Positions 1-9,077 are shown, counted from the stretch's first letter. The stretch is DNA of 64,000 nt from HIMB11 sp965657135 (GCA_965657135.1 CBFHNF010000009.1:1-64000); one strand, 5' to 3'. Program-made: numbers and translations. The notes: generated from the letters alone by a model not told the origin.

Positions 1-1
1 G

Positions 2-589
2 CCTTTCTTTGATGCATCAATCCCAGCATATGACGTTGATTTGGACAAAGCCAACGCCTTGATGGCCGAGGCTGGGTTTGGCGACGGAATGGAATTGACT
101 GTCGATTATATCCCAGGCCCCAAGGAGCAACAGCAATCCGTTGCGGAATATCTTAAATCACAGCTGAAAAAGATCGGTATCAACGTCACTGTTCGTGCCG
201 CGCCTGACTTCCCAACGTGGGCAGGTCGCGTCGGTGGACATGATTTTGAATTGTCGATGGACGTTGTGTTTAACTGGGGTGATCCAGTGATTGGTGTACA
301 CCGCACATACCTATCTTCAAACATCCGCAAAGGTGTTATTTGGTCAAACACACAACAATATAGCAACGCATCCGTTGATGAATTGTTGAATGCTGCGGCA
401 GTTGAAATGGATCCGGCAAAGCGTGCAGAGCTATATGCACAATTCCAGCAACAGGTTGGCGCGGACGTACCTGTTTATTGGATCAACTCGCTTCCATACC
501 ACACAGCATATGACAAGCGTTTGACAAACCTACCAACTGGTATTTGGGGCACAATGCACCCAATGGATATGGTTGAATGGTCTGAATAA
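2..589 (+). CDS. ABC transporter substrate-binding protein, family 5 (C-terminal part)
   Basis: The reading frame is open from the left edge, so this is the 3' part of a gene cut by the window (about 195 residues, frame starting at base 2). The visible sequence begins with the LDKANALMAEAGF-type helix seen near the C-terminal third of SBP_bac_5 (DppA/OppA/NikA-like) proteins and ends at a TAA. Such proteins are periplasmic and deliver peptides, opines, nickel chelates or other small solutes to a DppBC-type permease. The permease and two ATPase genes follow on the same strand, which fixes its role as the binding protein of this transporter. The ligand cannot be read from this fragment; the nearby Rieske oxygenase suggests a catabolic substrate rather than plain dipeptides (inference). 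Confidence 0.93.
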   Translation, partial: PFFDASIPAYDVDLDKANALMAEAGFGDGMELTVDYIPGPKEQQQSVAEYLKSQLKKIGINVTVRAAPDFPTWAGRVGGHDFELSMDVVFNWGDPVIGVHRTYLSSNIRKGVIWSNTQQYSNASVDELLNAAAVEMDPAKRAELYAQFQQQVGADVPVYWINSLPYHTAYDKRLTNLPTGIWGTMHPMDMVEWSE

Positions 590-596
590 TCACATT

Positions 597-624
597 AATG
601 CGGGGCTAAACATGGTCCCGCATT
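597..624 (+). promoter_or_regulatory. Intercistronic hairpin between binding-protein and permease genes
   Basis: An 8-bp perfect stem (597-604 pairing with 617-624, core ATGCGGG/CCCGCAT) with a 12-nt loop lies between the binding-protein stop and the dppB-like start, followed by a short C/T-rich run. Such hairpins commonly protect the binding-protein mRNA 3' end or partly stop transcription, so that binding protein outnumbers permease. The effect here is inferred. Confidence 0.65.
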
Positions 625-642
625 TCCCCTTTTGGTGAATAA

Positions 643-1620
643 ATGCCTGTAAACTATATTTTGAAACGCCTCGGCTACGGTCTGTTACTAATGCTGGGTG
701 TCGTGATCTTAAATTTTCTATTGATACGACTAGCACCTGGTGATCCCGCTGTGGTTATTGCGGGGGAAATGGGGGGTGCCACGGAAGAGATGTTGGAAAG
801 CATCCGAGAGGAATATGGCCTTAATAAACCCCTTTTGACACAACTTTGGATTTATGTATCAGGTGTCGCGCAGGGGGATCTAGGAGAAAGCTTTTTCTTT
901 AATCAGCCCGTATCAAAATTGATCGCACTTCGCATTTGGCCAACGATCCTATTGGTGATCGTTGCACAAGTCTTATCAATTGTGATTGGTGTGTTCTTGG
1001 GCGTGCTTGCGGCGCGCAAACCAAATGGGATCATGTCGGCATTTGTTTCAGTATTTGCCACGATTGGCTACGCGGTACCTGTCTTCTGGACAGGGATCAT
1101 GTTGATCATTCTGTTTGCGTCAATCTTTCCAATTTTTCCTGTTGAGGGAATGCAATCCGTAAAATTACGCGACGCAAACATATTTGTACGTACCTTGGAT
1201 ATTCTGCACCACCTGATTTTACCGGCATTTACATTGGCAATTATCTACCTCGCGCAATATGCACGATTATCCCGTGCCTCAATGTTAGAAGTTTTGGGCG
1301 CCGATTATATCCGTACAGCACGGGCCAAAGGTGCGTCGGAACGTTCGGTTTTGTTTAAGCACGCATTGCGCAACGCAGCCTTGCCCATCTTAACAATTGC
1401 AGGATTACAGTTTGGAAACCTTATTTCCGGCGCGTTGTTAGTTGAAACCGTTTACAACTGGCCCGGTATGGGGCGTCTGGCTTTTGATAGTATTCTCAGG
1501 CGTGATTACCCGACAATTATGGGGGTATTATTTTTTGCATCAGCCATGGTTGTGATTGCCAACCTGATCACCGACCTGAGCTATCGATTGGCAGATCCAA
1601 GATTGCGAGGGAAATCATGA
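643..1620 (+). CDS. DppB/OppB-like ABC transporter permease
   Basis: A 325-residue inner-membrane permease of the binding-protein-dependent BPD_transp_1 family. It starts with the N-terminal membrane helix typical of DppB (YILKRLGYGLLLMLGVVILNF) and the following APGDPA motif. Further hydrophobic segments and the EAA loop (around residue 215, GADYIRTARAKGAS) contact the ATPase subunits. Length and order match the DppB family. The gene lies 53 bp after the binding-protein gene, behind a hairpin, and its last codons overlap the dppC-like start by ATGA, so all five genes form one operon. Substrate is unknown. Confidence 0.93.
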   Translation: MPVNYILKRLGYGLLLMLGVVILNFLLIRLAPGDPAVVIAGEMGGATEEMLESIREEYGLNKPLLTQLWIYVSGVAQGDLGESFFFNQPVSKLIALRIWPTILLVIVAQVLSIVIGVFLGVLAARKPNGIMSAFVSVFATIGYAVPVFWTGIMLIILFASIFPIFPVEGMQSVKLRDANIFVRTLDILHHLILPAFTLAIIYLAQYARLSRASMLEVLGADYIRTARAKGASERSVLFKHALRNAALPILTIAGLQFGNLISGALLVETVYNWPGMGRLAFDSILRRDYPTIMGVLFFASAMVVIANLITDLSYRLADPRLRGKS

Positions 1621-2489
1621 GCGATCTTGAAAACACATTACATGCACAAAGCCCAATGGCCGAAGCCTGGCGTATGTTCCGCCGCAATATTCCAGCGATG
1701 TTCGGATTGATGATTCTAATTATGATCATCCTAACCACACTATATGGCGCATTTATTTTTACAGGCGATCCATATGAAATCGTATGGGCTCCTCATGAAC
1801 CACCCTTGATGACACCCGAATTTCCACTTGGAACAGATTATTTGGGTCGTGATATTATTGCAGGGTTGCTAACGGGTGGCGCACCTACGCTCGCTGTTGG
1901 CGCATCGGCCGCCATCATTACCATGGTGATCGGGATCACACTGGGTGCATTTGCTGGCTATTATGGCGGTTGGGTCGATACATTCTTGATGCGGATTACT
2001 GAATTTTTTCAGGTTTTGCCAGCGCTCTTGTTTGCAATGGTTTTGGTCACCCTGTTTTCGCCCAGCCTAATTACAATTGCGATTGCAATTGGTGTGGTCA
2101 GTTGGCCGCAAACCGCGCGTCTGACCCGCGCCGAATTCCTGCGCATCAAAGAGTTGGAGTATGTCACCGCTGCACGTGCGATTGGGGCGCAAAATCAGCG
2201 CATCATGTGGCGCGTTATCATTCCCAACGCAGCACCGCCGTTGATCGTCTCGGCCACACTCACGGTGGGTGTTGCGATCCTGTTTGAAGCGGGCCTAAGC
2301 TTTTTGGGTCTAGGTGATCCAAACAAGATGAGCTGGGGTTTGATGATCGGTATGAACCGTGAATACATTCTGGATGCATGGTGGCCCGTCACCTTCCCTG
2401 GGCTTGCCATTTTCTTAACCGTATTTTCCGTCAGCCTTGTGGGCGACGGGCTAAATGATGCCTTTAATCCAAAGCTGAGGGAACGATGA
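1617..2489 (+). CDS. DppC/OppC-like ABC transporter permease
   Basis: A 290-residue inner-membrane permease, partner of the preceding DppB-like subunit. The N-terminus carries the OppC_N type first helix, then PPLMTPEFPLGTDYLGRD, a signature of DppC/OppC proteins just before the transmembrane core. The EAA loop (RAIGAQNQRIMWRVIIPNAAPP) is near residue 190. It overlaps both neighbours by ATGA, indicating translational coupling. Together with DppB it forms the heterodimeric channel. Length is normal for the family. Confidence 0.93.
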   Translation: MSDLENTLHAQSPMAEAWRMFRRNIPAMFGLMILIMIILTTLYGAFIFTGDPYEIVWAPHEPPLMTPEFPLGTDYLGRDIIAGLLTGGAPTLAVGASAAIITMVIGITLGAFAGYYGGWVDTFLMRITEFFQVLPALLFAMVLVTLFSPSLITIAIAIGVVSWPQTARLTRAEFLRIKELEYVTAARAIGAQNQRIMWRVIIPNAAPPLIVSATLTVGVAILFEAGLSFLGLGDPNKMSWGLMIGMNREYILDAWWPVTFPGLAIFLTVFSVSLVGDGLNDAFNPKLRER

Positions 2490-3460
2490 GCCGCTTACTT
2501 GATGTCTCTGACCTAAAAGTCACCTTTGGAACCCGCTATGGAACTGTAACTGCATTGGACAGTGTCTCGTTTCATGTAGACCAGGGTGAAACGCTGGGCA
2601 TTGTTGGGGAAAGTGGATGTGGCAAGTCGATCACAGCACTGTCGCTCATGGGATTGATCCCTTCACCTCCGGGCAAACTAGCCGCAGGCTCAATTAAATT
2701 TTTGGGGATAGAGTTAATTGGAATGCCCGCCGCCCAATTGCGCGGTCTACGCGGATCAGACATGGCCATGATTTTTCAGGAACCCATGACTTCGTTAAAC
2801 CCAGTTTTCACAGTTGGGGATCAAATTGCCGAGGCAATTACTCTGCACCAAAACCTTGATCATGAAAATGCGCTTAAGAAGGCAATCGAACTTTTGGATC
2901 GTGTGGGCATTCCCAGCCCCGAAAAACGCGCCCACGATTTTCCACACCAGCTATCTGGTGGCATGCGACAACGCGTGATGATCGCCATGGCGGTCAGTTG
3001 TCGACCAAAAATCTTGATTGCTGACGAACCCACAACCGCATTGGATGTAACAGTTCAGGCGCAAATTTTTGATCTGTTGAATGAGGTGCAACGTGAATTC
3101 GGCGCTGCCATCATTTTGATTACCCATGATATGGGCGCCATCAGCGAAATGGCAGATCGTGTTGCTGTAATGTACGCTGGTCGGATTATCGAAGAAGGGC
3201 ATGCGGATGCGATTTTAGATCACCCACAGCATCCATATACGCGCGGGCTGATATCATGCATTCCTTCGCTAGACCAAACCCGGGATCGGCTGCGCGAAAT
3301 CCCCGGAATTGTCCCTCCGTTGCATGAATTGGGTGCGGGTTGTGCATTTGCCAAACGTTGCGATCACGCATTTGAACGCTGTTTTTCTGCGCGACCTGCT
3401 CTATCGAAACTTGGCCACCACCCGAATGCCTGTTTCGCAGTTGAGGAGCAAAAACTATGA
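2486..3460 (+). CDS. DppD/OppD-like ABC transporter ATPase
   Basis: A 324-residue cytoplasmic ATPase. Walker A GESGCGKS is at residues 41-48, the ABC signature LSGGMRQR near residue 152, and Walker B ILIADEPTTALD just after it. The C-terminal oligo_HPY extension with clustered cysteines (CAFAKRCDHAFERC) is typical of peptide/opine transporters, where it can bind an Fe-S cluster. It overlaps its neighbours by ATGA. It works with the DppF-like subunit to energise transport. Confidence 0.94.
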   Translation: MSRLLDVSDLKVTFGTRYGTVTALDSVSFHVDQGETLGIVGESGCGKSITALSLMGLIPSPPGKLAAGSIKFLGIELIGMPAAQLRGLRGSDMAMIFQEPMTSLNPVFTVGDQIAEAITLHQNLDHENALKKAIELLDRVGIPSPEKRAHDFPHQLSGGMRQRVMIAMAVSCRPKILIADEPTTALDVTVQAQIFDLLNEVQREFGAAIILITHDMGAISEMADRVAVMYAGRIIEEGHADAILDHPQHPYTRGLISCIPSLDQTRDRLREIPGIVPPLHELGAGCAFAKRCDHAFERCFSARPALSKLGHHPNACFAVEEQKL

Positions 3461-4425
3461 GCGCACTGTTAGAAGTTGAAAACTTAACTGTTCGATTTCC
3501 AATGCCAAAACAGGGTTTTTTCGGGCCGCGCTCGTACCTTGAGGCTGTGCGCTCTGTTTCTTTTCAGGTGGAAGAGGGCAAAGCACTGGGCATTGTGGGG
3601 GAAAGTGGTTCGGGTAAAACAACAACTGCGATGGCGACCATTCGTCTAGAAGAGGCATCACAAGGCCAAGTGCGATTTCAGGGTCGCGACCTGTTGTCTA
3701 TAGATGAGGAAGCGATGCGCGCCGCCAGACGCGATATTCAATTGATTTTCCAAGATCCCTATTCATCGCTAAACCCGCGGGCGCGGGTGTCTCAAATTGT
3801 GCGCGAACCCTTAGAATTGATGGAAATTGGAACGGGGCAAGAACGTGATAAACGGGTGAAAGAGTTGTTTCAATTGGTAGGGTTGCGCAAAGATCAATTG
3901 AACCTGTTTCCACATCAATTTTCTGGTGGCCAGCGACAACGCATTTCAATTGCACGGGCACTTGCCACTAATCCAAAATTGATCGTATGCGATGAACCCG
4001 TAAGCGCGTTGGATGTCGCAATTCAGGCGCAAATTCTAAATTTATTGGCGCAACTGAAACAAGAATTAGGCCTAAGCTACTTGTTCATTAGTCATGATTT
4101 GGGCGTGGTGCGCCATATATGTGATGATGTCGCAGTAATGTATCTGGGTAAAATCGTTGAAATGGGATCACGCGATGCCATTTTTGAAAATCCCCAACAT
4201 CCGTACACGCAGGCTCTGTTGGCAGCAGCACCCTCTTTGGCGCGACGCAAATCTAAGGGCTATACACGTCCATTAACCCTAAGTGGGGATCCTCCAAGCC
4301 CCATCAATCCACCCATAGGTTGTGCGTTTGTGGATCGATGTCCACGCGCCCAATCTGTGTGTAAGGAAACTCAACCGGTGTTAGAAAACGGCGTTGCCTG
4401 TCATTTCGCGGGGTCAACGAATTAA
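3457..4425 (+). CDS. DppF/OppF-like ABC transporter ATPase
   Basis: The second ATPase of the transporter, 322 residues. Walker A GESGSGKT is near residues 49-56, the signature FSGGQRQR and Walker B LIVCDEPVSALD follow, and the oligo_HPY tail keeps four cysteines (CAFVDRCPRAQSVC and one more). It overlaps the DppD-like gene by ATGA and ends 8 bp before the convergent TetR gene, so the operon stops here. No clear terminator fits in that gap. Confidence 0.94.
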   Translation: MSALLEVENLTVRFPMPKQGFFGPRSYLEAVRSVSFQVEEGKALGIVGESGSGKTTTAMATIRLEEASQGQVRFQGRDLLSIDEEAMRAARRDIQLIFQDPYSSLNPRARVSQIVREPLELMEIGTGQERDKRVKELFQLVGLRKDQLNLFPHQFSGGQRQRISIARALATNPKLIVCDEPVSALDVAIQAQILNLLAQLKQELGLSYLFISHDLGVVRHICDDVAVMYLGKIVEMGSRDAIFENPQHPYTQALLAAAPSLARRKSKGYTRPLTLSGDPPSPINPPIGCAFVDRCPRAQSVCKETQPVLENGVACHFAGSTN

Positions 4426-4433
4426 CGCAAATG

Positions 4434-5018
4434 CTAAGCCAAACAAAATTCACGAACCGCATGTTCAATGCGTTTCAGCATTTCCTGTTGTAAACCTGTT
4501 GCGGAGTCGGTGCCGTACATCCCTGAAACTGTTGGTACAGAAATAATATGATACTGAGTCATCCCAATCATTTGTGACACCCAAGCAAGATGCGCCGAAA
4601 CATCAGTGACCCTGCCACCCGGTGTTTCAGATACAAGTCGGATCACCTTATCCAAATAAGATTTTAGGGGCCATTTTCGCGCGTTCTGATCACTGTCTAA
4701 CAAGGCATGAACAACCAATCGCATGTCTGTGGGATCAGCATATGCGTTTTTACTAAGTGATGTGAAATAATCCAACAACCATTGCATTGAATCCGCCTGA
4801 CGGCATGCAACCAAATCCCGCATCATACGTTCGGCCAAACTGGTCAGTGTGGCCTCGTATAGCGCTTCTTTTGTTTTGAAAAAATGGAGCAAGGCTTGTT
4901 TACTGACCCCTGCATCTTTTGCCAATTGCGATAGACTGCTTCCGTGAAATCCATCCATCGCAAAACGCCGCGTGGCAATCTGGATGTAAGCCTGTTTTGC
5001 ATCTCCGGATGGTTTCAT
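4434..5018 (-). CDS. TetR family transcriptional regulator
   Basis: A 194-residue TetR-type repressor. The N-terminal helix-turn-helix spans about residues 12-57, with the recognition part LAKDAGVSKQALLHFFKTKEALYEA. The C-terminal two thirds is the ligand-binding and dimer domain and gives no clear ligand clue. The gene is divergent from a Rieske oxygenase and convergent with the dpp-like operon. The 87-bp spacer holds a perfect 16-bp palindrome, the expected shape of a TetR operator, so it probably controls itself and the oxygenase (inference). Confidence 0.9.
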   Translation of the reverse strand: MKPSGDAKQAYIQIATRRFAMDGFHGSSLSQLAKDAGVSKQALLHFFKTKEALYEATLTSLAERMMRDLVACRQADSMQWLLDYFTSLSKNAYADPTDMRLVVHALLDSDQNARKWPLKSYLDKVIRLVSETPGGRVTDVSAHLAWVSQMIGMTQYHIISVPTVSGMYGTDSATGLQQEMLKRIEHAVREFCLA

Positions 5019-5053
5019 AATCGGTCCTTTCGTTGCGCCACATCACTTGACCA

Positions 5054-5069
5054 CTTACCAATTGGTAAG
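5054..5069. promoter_or_regulatory. Palindromic operator between tetR-like and Rieske genes
   Basis: CTTACCAATTGGTAAG is a perfect 16-bp inverted repeat with no spacer, placed between the two divergent starts (5018 and 5106). Size and symmetry fit a TetR-family dimer site. It is positioned to block both promoters. I did not see a second copy elsewhere in the window. Confidence 0.75.
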
Positions 5070-5105
5070 CTAACATTTTGTAAATCTACTAGGCAAGGTG
5101 GAATC

Positions 5106-6254
5106 ATGGATCGTCATACTGAAATAACCCTTATTCACGAAATCATTGGGTTGGCTGAACAGAAATCAGCCTATCTGGACGATGAAATCGCACACTCACC
5201 CATTTCACGCTATTCCAGTCCTGAACGATTTGAACGTGAACAGGCAATGATTTTTCGGCGCAAACCCGTTGTTGCGGCACACAGTTCTGAATTGGCCGGG
5301 GAAAACTCTTTTATAGCGCGCGATTTTCTGGGTCTACCACTGCTGTTGACCCGAAACGAAAAAGGCAAGGTAAATGCCTTTTTGAATGTATGCCGACACC
5401 GCGGCGCCAAGGTTGAACGTTCCGCCACGGGATGCAAACGTGTGTTCACATGCCCCTACCATGGATGGAGCTGGACCAATCAAGGTGATTTGCGTGGTGT
5501 CACCCAGGAAGCCCAGGGTTTCCCGGATTTGCCACGCGCGGAACGTGGTCTGCGCCGCCTGCCCTGCGCAGAAGCACATGGTTTTATTTGGATCATCGCA
5601 AATCCCGATGCTGCCGACATCCCCAATATCGATCAATGGCTGGGTGGATTGGCAGATGATTTCAACTGGCTCGAGTTGGATCAACACAAAATCATGGCGA
5701 TAGAAACAAAAACGATTAATGCAAACTGGAAGGTCCTAATTGAGGGCGGGTTAGAGGCATATCATTTTCGCATCGCGCACAAAGACACGATTGCCCCCTA
5801 TTTTCCAGATAATCTATTGACTTATCGCCAATTCGAAACGCATATGCGCGCCGTTCTGCCGCGTATATCAATGCCTGAACTTCATAATACGTCACAGGAA
5901 AGCTGGGCCATTCGAAGGGACGCAAACCTGTTGTACACTTTGGTTCCCAACGTACAGATGTTGGTGCAACAAGATCACGTGATGCTCTTCCACTATGAAC
6001 CAATATCCTACACTGAAACACGCGTTCGCATGGCGACGCTGGCCCATAGTAATGAACCCCAAACAGTGCAAAAGCAGGCCTATTGGGACAAAAACCAACG
6101 CATCACCGTAACAGCGATAATGGAAGATTTTGTATTAGGCGAAGAAGTTCAGGCTGGGTTCGCCTCCAAAGGAAATCCAAGTCATTTGTTCGGCCGATTT
6201 GAAGGTGCTTTAAATCGGTTTAATTTGGTTGTGGAGGAATTAATCGCAACCTAG
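5106..6254 (+). CDS. Rieske [2Fe-2S] ring-hydroxylating/demethylating oxygenase, large subunit
   Basis: A 382-residue catalytic subunit of a Rieske non-haem iron oxygenase. The Rieske cluster ligands are C96-R-H98 and C116-P-Y-H119. The mononuclear iron histidines are H220 and H225 in LEAYHFRIAH. An upstream in-frame start at 4944 exists, but ATG 5106 follows AAGGTGG at the right distance and gives the normal family length. Such enzymes hydroxylate aromatic rings or demethylate N-methyl compounds such as glycine betaine, carnitine or stachydrine. It is divergent from a TetR gene. No reductase or ferredoxin gene is near, so the electron donor must be encoded elsewhere. A paralogue with identical Rieske-ligand numbering lies at 24886-26046. 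Confidence 0.92.
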   Translation: MDRHTEITLIHEIIGLAEQKSAYLDDEIAHSPISRYSSPERFEREQAMIFRRKPVVAAHSSELAGENSFIARDFLGLPLLLTRNEKGKVNAFLNVCRHRGAKVERSATGCKRVFTCPYHGWSWTNQGDLRGVTQEAQGFPDLPRAERGLRRLPCAEAHGFIWIIANPDAADIPNIDQWLGGLADDFNWLELDQHKIMAIETKTINANWKVLIEGGLEAYHFRIAHKDTIAPYFPDNLLTYRQFETHMRAVLPRISMPELHNTSQESWAIRRDANLLYTLVPNVQMLVQQDHVMLFHYEPISYTETRVRMATLAHSNEPQTVQKQAYWDKNQRITVTAIMEDFVLGEEVQAGFASKGNPSHLFGRFEGALNRFNLVVEELIAT

Positions 6255-6258
6255 AGCG

Positions 6259-6474
6259 TTACTTATAATGTTCGCGTCTACTGCCAAATGTAGCAACCCG
6301 CTTGCGCCAGGCCCGATACGATCCTGGACGCAAGGTATTGCGCATGAGCGTTACAACCTCTTTTTCCTTTAGGCCGTATTGATCTTCAATGTCGGCGAAC
6401 GCGACATGGTCAGACAACGCCATTTGCACAATGTCTGACACCTGCGCTTCGCTTAGTTCGTGAACGTGTTTCAT
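6259..6474 (-). CDS. TIGR03643/DUF2805 family small protein
   Basis: A 71-residue basic protein beginning MKHVHELSEAQVSDIVQMAL and carrying the conserved RPGSYRAWRKRV and C-terminal GSRREHYK pattern of the TIGR03643 (DUF2805) family. The middle (FADIEDQYGLKEKEVVTLMR) looks like a short helix-turn-helix. Function is unknown. It is convergent with the Rieske gene, with only 4 bp between the stops. Confidence 0.8.
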   Translation of the reverse strand: MKHVHELSEAQVSDIVQMALSDHVAFADIEDQYGLKEKEVVTLMRNTLRPGSYRAWRKRVATFGSRREHYK

Positions 6475-6536
6475 GACCTTAGCTTTACTTAGTTACTTTA
6501 GAAAGCTAGCCCTTTCCCAAGCATCGACAAGAAAAT

Positions 6537-6731
6537 CTACAAGCGTGACAAACCACCATTTACTTTTGATTGAGAAACATCAATCCCAGTGCATGTCATC
6601 ATGTCCCATGCATGTGCTGGGTTCGACGTGTCGATTGAAATTCCCAATTCGTTTTCAAGATCGTCAATGACATCCATTTTAAACTTGGTTGGATCATCAG
6701 AGCTTAAGACAATTAAAACCTCGGGTACTTT
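6537..6731 (-). pseudogene. Remnant of an Asp/Glu racemase/maleate isomerase-type protein
   Basis: Between 6475 and 6807 no intact gene is seen, but the minus strand has a 64-codon stretch with no good start. It reads like the C-terminal end of the Asp/Glu racemase/maleate isomerase (EutA, arylmalonate decarboxylase) family: DVIDDLENELGISIDTSN, then AHAWDMMTCTGID. This matches the family pattern of a helix ELEAELG, a short strand and SNQAxxW. A TGA precedes residue 1 and nothing matching the N-terminal 180 residues of the family is left upstream. I infer a decayed gene; family assignment is by eye only. Confidence 0.55.
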
Positions 6732-6807
6732 TCAAAAACGCCATTCGCATTTTGTAACGCTATAAACCGTCTTGACGATACAAATTAGATTTGACCATGC
6801 TGCCACC

Positions 6808-7872
6808 ATGACCTTGAAAAACATACCAAATCCGTATTTTAACTCTGGCCTCCATTTATCAGAGGTAGTCCCACTGGACACGAAAATTGACGCATTGAGG
6901 CAATTATATTCATTGTGTCCTCACGCTGATCAAACGCCGTTGCACGTCCTAAACACACAAGAAGCCCGACTGGCTTGCGATGCGATCTATGTCAAGGACG
7001 AGCGTTCGCGCATGGGATTGGGAAGTTTTAAGGCATTAGGCGCTGCGTCCGTCATCGCCAGCATCGCTGCAAATCGTGCAGACGGAAATGACACGAAAAA
7101 GGTTCTGTCCGGAATGACATTTGTGACGGCAAGTGCAGGCAATCATGGATTATCTGTTGTCGCGGGTGCAAATGCATTTGGCGCAAATGCCGTTATATAC
7201 CTTGCTGAAACCGTTCCTGTAAGTTTTCAAGAAAAACTGCGTGCTATTGGTGCAGAGGTCGTCGTTGAAGGGCATGATTACGAGGCCAGCATGACAGCTG
7301 CAGAACAGGCCGCAACTGATAACAATTGGTTTTTATTGTCTGATTCAACTTGGCCTGGATATTCAGTTGGTGTGGATGTGATGAAAGGATACATGCTATC
7401 CGCTCTCGAGATCGTGGCTCAATGTCCGCATACCCCTACACATTTATTTTTGCAGGCTGGCGTCGGTGGCCTTGCCGCGGCGATTGCGCTGTATCTACGT
7501 GAAGCCTATGGGCATGAATTGCGCATCATTGTCGTGGAGCCTGATCGTGCGCCGGCACTACAGTTAGCAATTCAGAAAGGGGCCCTTTGTGACGCAGGCG
7601 AAGGCGTTTCAATTATGGGTCGGCTGGATTGCAAACGCGCATCGCTTTCTGCCTTAGATACGCTGGCGCGGAATGCAAATGATTTCGTGACCCTGACGGA
7701 TGAAGACGTTGAAACCCGTCTTCCTAAAATGGCGACATTAGGACTGGAAACCAGCCCCTCGGGCGGAGCGGGGTTAGCCGCGGCACTCATGAGTCTGGAT
7801 GAAGGTGCGTTTGGGATAAACAGCACCTCGCGGATATTGTGCGTTGTTTCAGAAGGGATTATTGATGACTGA
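6808..7872 (+). CDS. PLP-dependent ammonia-lyase, diaminopropionate ammonia-lyase-like
   Basis: A fold-type II PLP enzyme of about 354 residues from ATG 6808; an in-frame TTG at 6772 would add 12 residues, and neither start has a strong ribosome site. The PLP lysine is K75 in SRMGLGSFKALGAA, matching the SFKALG motif of diaminopropionate ammonia-lyase. The phosphate/carboxylate loop TASAGNHG and the GVGG cofactor loop also fit. The family splits 2,3-diaminopropionate or related beta-substituted amino acids to pyruvate or another 2-oxo acid and ammonia. At 354 residues it is shorter than the about 398-residue E. coli enzyme. The racemase-like remnant lies upstream on the other strand. Substrate is uncertain. 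Confidence 0.8.
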   Translation: MTLKNIPNPYFNSGLHLSEVVPLDTKIDALRQLYSLCPHADQTPLHVLNTQEARLACDAIYVKDERSRMGLGSFKALGAASVIASIAANRADGNDTKKVLSGMTFVTASAGNHGLSVVAGANAFGANAVIYLAETVPVSFQEKLRAIGAEVVVEGHDYEASMTAAEQAATDNNWFLLSDSTWPGYSVGVDVMKGYMLSALEIVAQCPHTPTHLFLQAGVGGLAAAIALYLREAYGHELRIIVVEPDRAPALQLAIQKGALCDAGEGVSIMGRLDCKRASLSALDTLARNANDFVTLTDEDVETRLPKMATLGLETSPSGGAGLAAALMSLDEGAFGINSTSRILCVVSEGIIDD

Positions 7873-8096
7873 TGTCCATGCGTCGAATAAGAACAGCGGT
7901 TAGTAGCCGTGAATGAGCAATCCTTGTAAGCGAAGAAAATATTCTGATCACTGACAGCCCATCAGTTTTGCTAAGCAAACGCGTACCGCAAGACATCCCC
8001 ATAATTTAATTTAGTGGCGACATCGTACGTCGGAAAGGGACTTGCGATTTTGATTTGGGGCGGTACATCCTAAGGCTACACTAGTCGGAGGCTCGC

Positions 8097-9077
8097 ATGT
8101 ACCCAATCCAATTTAATGAACTGCCAAGCGGATACAGCATTCTGGATAATGAACCGGAATTTGTACCCTCGATTCACCTAGCGCTGGAAAAGCCAGAAAC
8201 GCTCTATTCTCTGACCGATTTGGGATATTCGGGCGAAGCACTTGAAAATGCTCCTGCGCAATTTGCAGCCACCTCTGTTTTTCGTGTGTTATCAGAAGAG
8301 GGTGCAAACACGCTATATCATACGGTGAAGCGTTTAGAACAGTTCGCTACATCTAATCCACGTATAGAACGAAACGTGCGGGGTGGTGTGTATCGTTCAA
8401 AGTTCCTAAGAGATCTGTGTTTATCACCCGAAATCACAGAGTTTTTATCGGAAATTGTCGGCCTAAACTTAATGCCCCACACGATTCCACATCAATTGGG
8501 CCATTTGAATTTCAACCCCAAAGATATTGGCAAAAACGTTGATAAGTGGCATGTGGACACGCTACGATTTGACTATGTGATGTTCGTGACAGATCCGACA
8601 CAGAATGAAGGTGGCCAATTTCAATATTTTAAAGGAACCAAAGAGGAAATGGCCGCAATAAAGCAAGCGGGCCAAGAGGTTCCTATCGATCGCATAATTT
8701 CCCCTGCTATGCCTGGACCTGGATATGCAGTACTGCAACAAGGCAATCTAGTTGTTCATCAAGCCAAAGGGTTAACTGCCCCAGGCGAACGCATTACTAT
8801 GGTGAATGGATATATCCCCCACGATCCACGCTTTCCTGATTATTCTCGCTATGATCAATTGTGTCACGCGGATCCTGTGGATGTCGTCACAACAGAGTAT
8901 TCCAAGCATATCGCAATTCAGGCCAACAGGTTTCTTGAACAAAACTTAGTTCAGCAAAAATTCGGCGAAAACCCAGCTGCGATTGTCACAGATTTGGAAC
9001 AGGCGGCAGAAATGTTGCAATCTGCTGCCGCGCAAATCCGTGCGGGTAAGGGCACCATGGAACACTTTGGAGACTGA
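8097..9077 (+). CDS. Probable Fe(II)/2-oxoglutarate-type oxygenase, unknown substrate
   Basis: A 326-residue soluble protein. Residues 151-164 (WHVDTLRFDYVMFV) give a His-x-Asp pair (H152, D154). A distal His (H221 in NLVVHQAKGL) is followed by Arg (R232 in GERITMVNGY). This order, HxD...H...R, is that of the PhyH/2-oxoglutarate oxygenase fold, so a mononuclear iron enzyme is likely. I do not recognise the specific family. GGAGG precedes the ATG by 6 bases. The stop overlaps the next start (TGATG), so it is made together with the DUF1330 protein. Confidence 0.65.
   Translation: MYPIQFNELPSGYSILDNEPEFVPSIHLALEKPETLYSLTDLGYSGEALENAPAQFAATSVFRVLSEEGANTLYHTVKRLEQFATSNPRIERNVRGGVYRSKFLRDLCLSPEITEFLSEIVGLNLMPHTIPHQLGHLNFNPKDIGKNVDKWHVDTLRFDYVMFVTDPTQNEGGQFQYFKGTKEEMAAIKQAGQEVPIDRIISPAMPGPGYAVLQQGNLVVHQAKGLTAPGERITMVNGYIPHDPRFPDYSRYDQLCHADPVDVVTTEYSKHIAIQANRFLEQNLVQQKFGENPAAIVTDLEQAAEMLQSAAAQIRAGKGTMEHFGD

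Noticed and set aside
4944..5105. N-terminal extension of the first Rieske gene
   Set aside because: It would run through the tetR-like gene and its operator; ATG 5106 has a good ribosome site and gives family length.
6473..6670. 65-residue plus-strand frame opposite the racemase-like remnant
   Set aside because: Low-complexity composition typical of an antisense shadow; the minus-strand reading is the one with family character.
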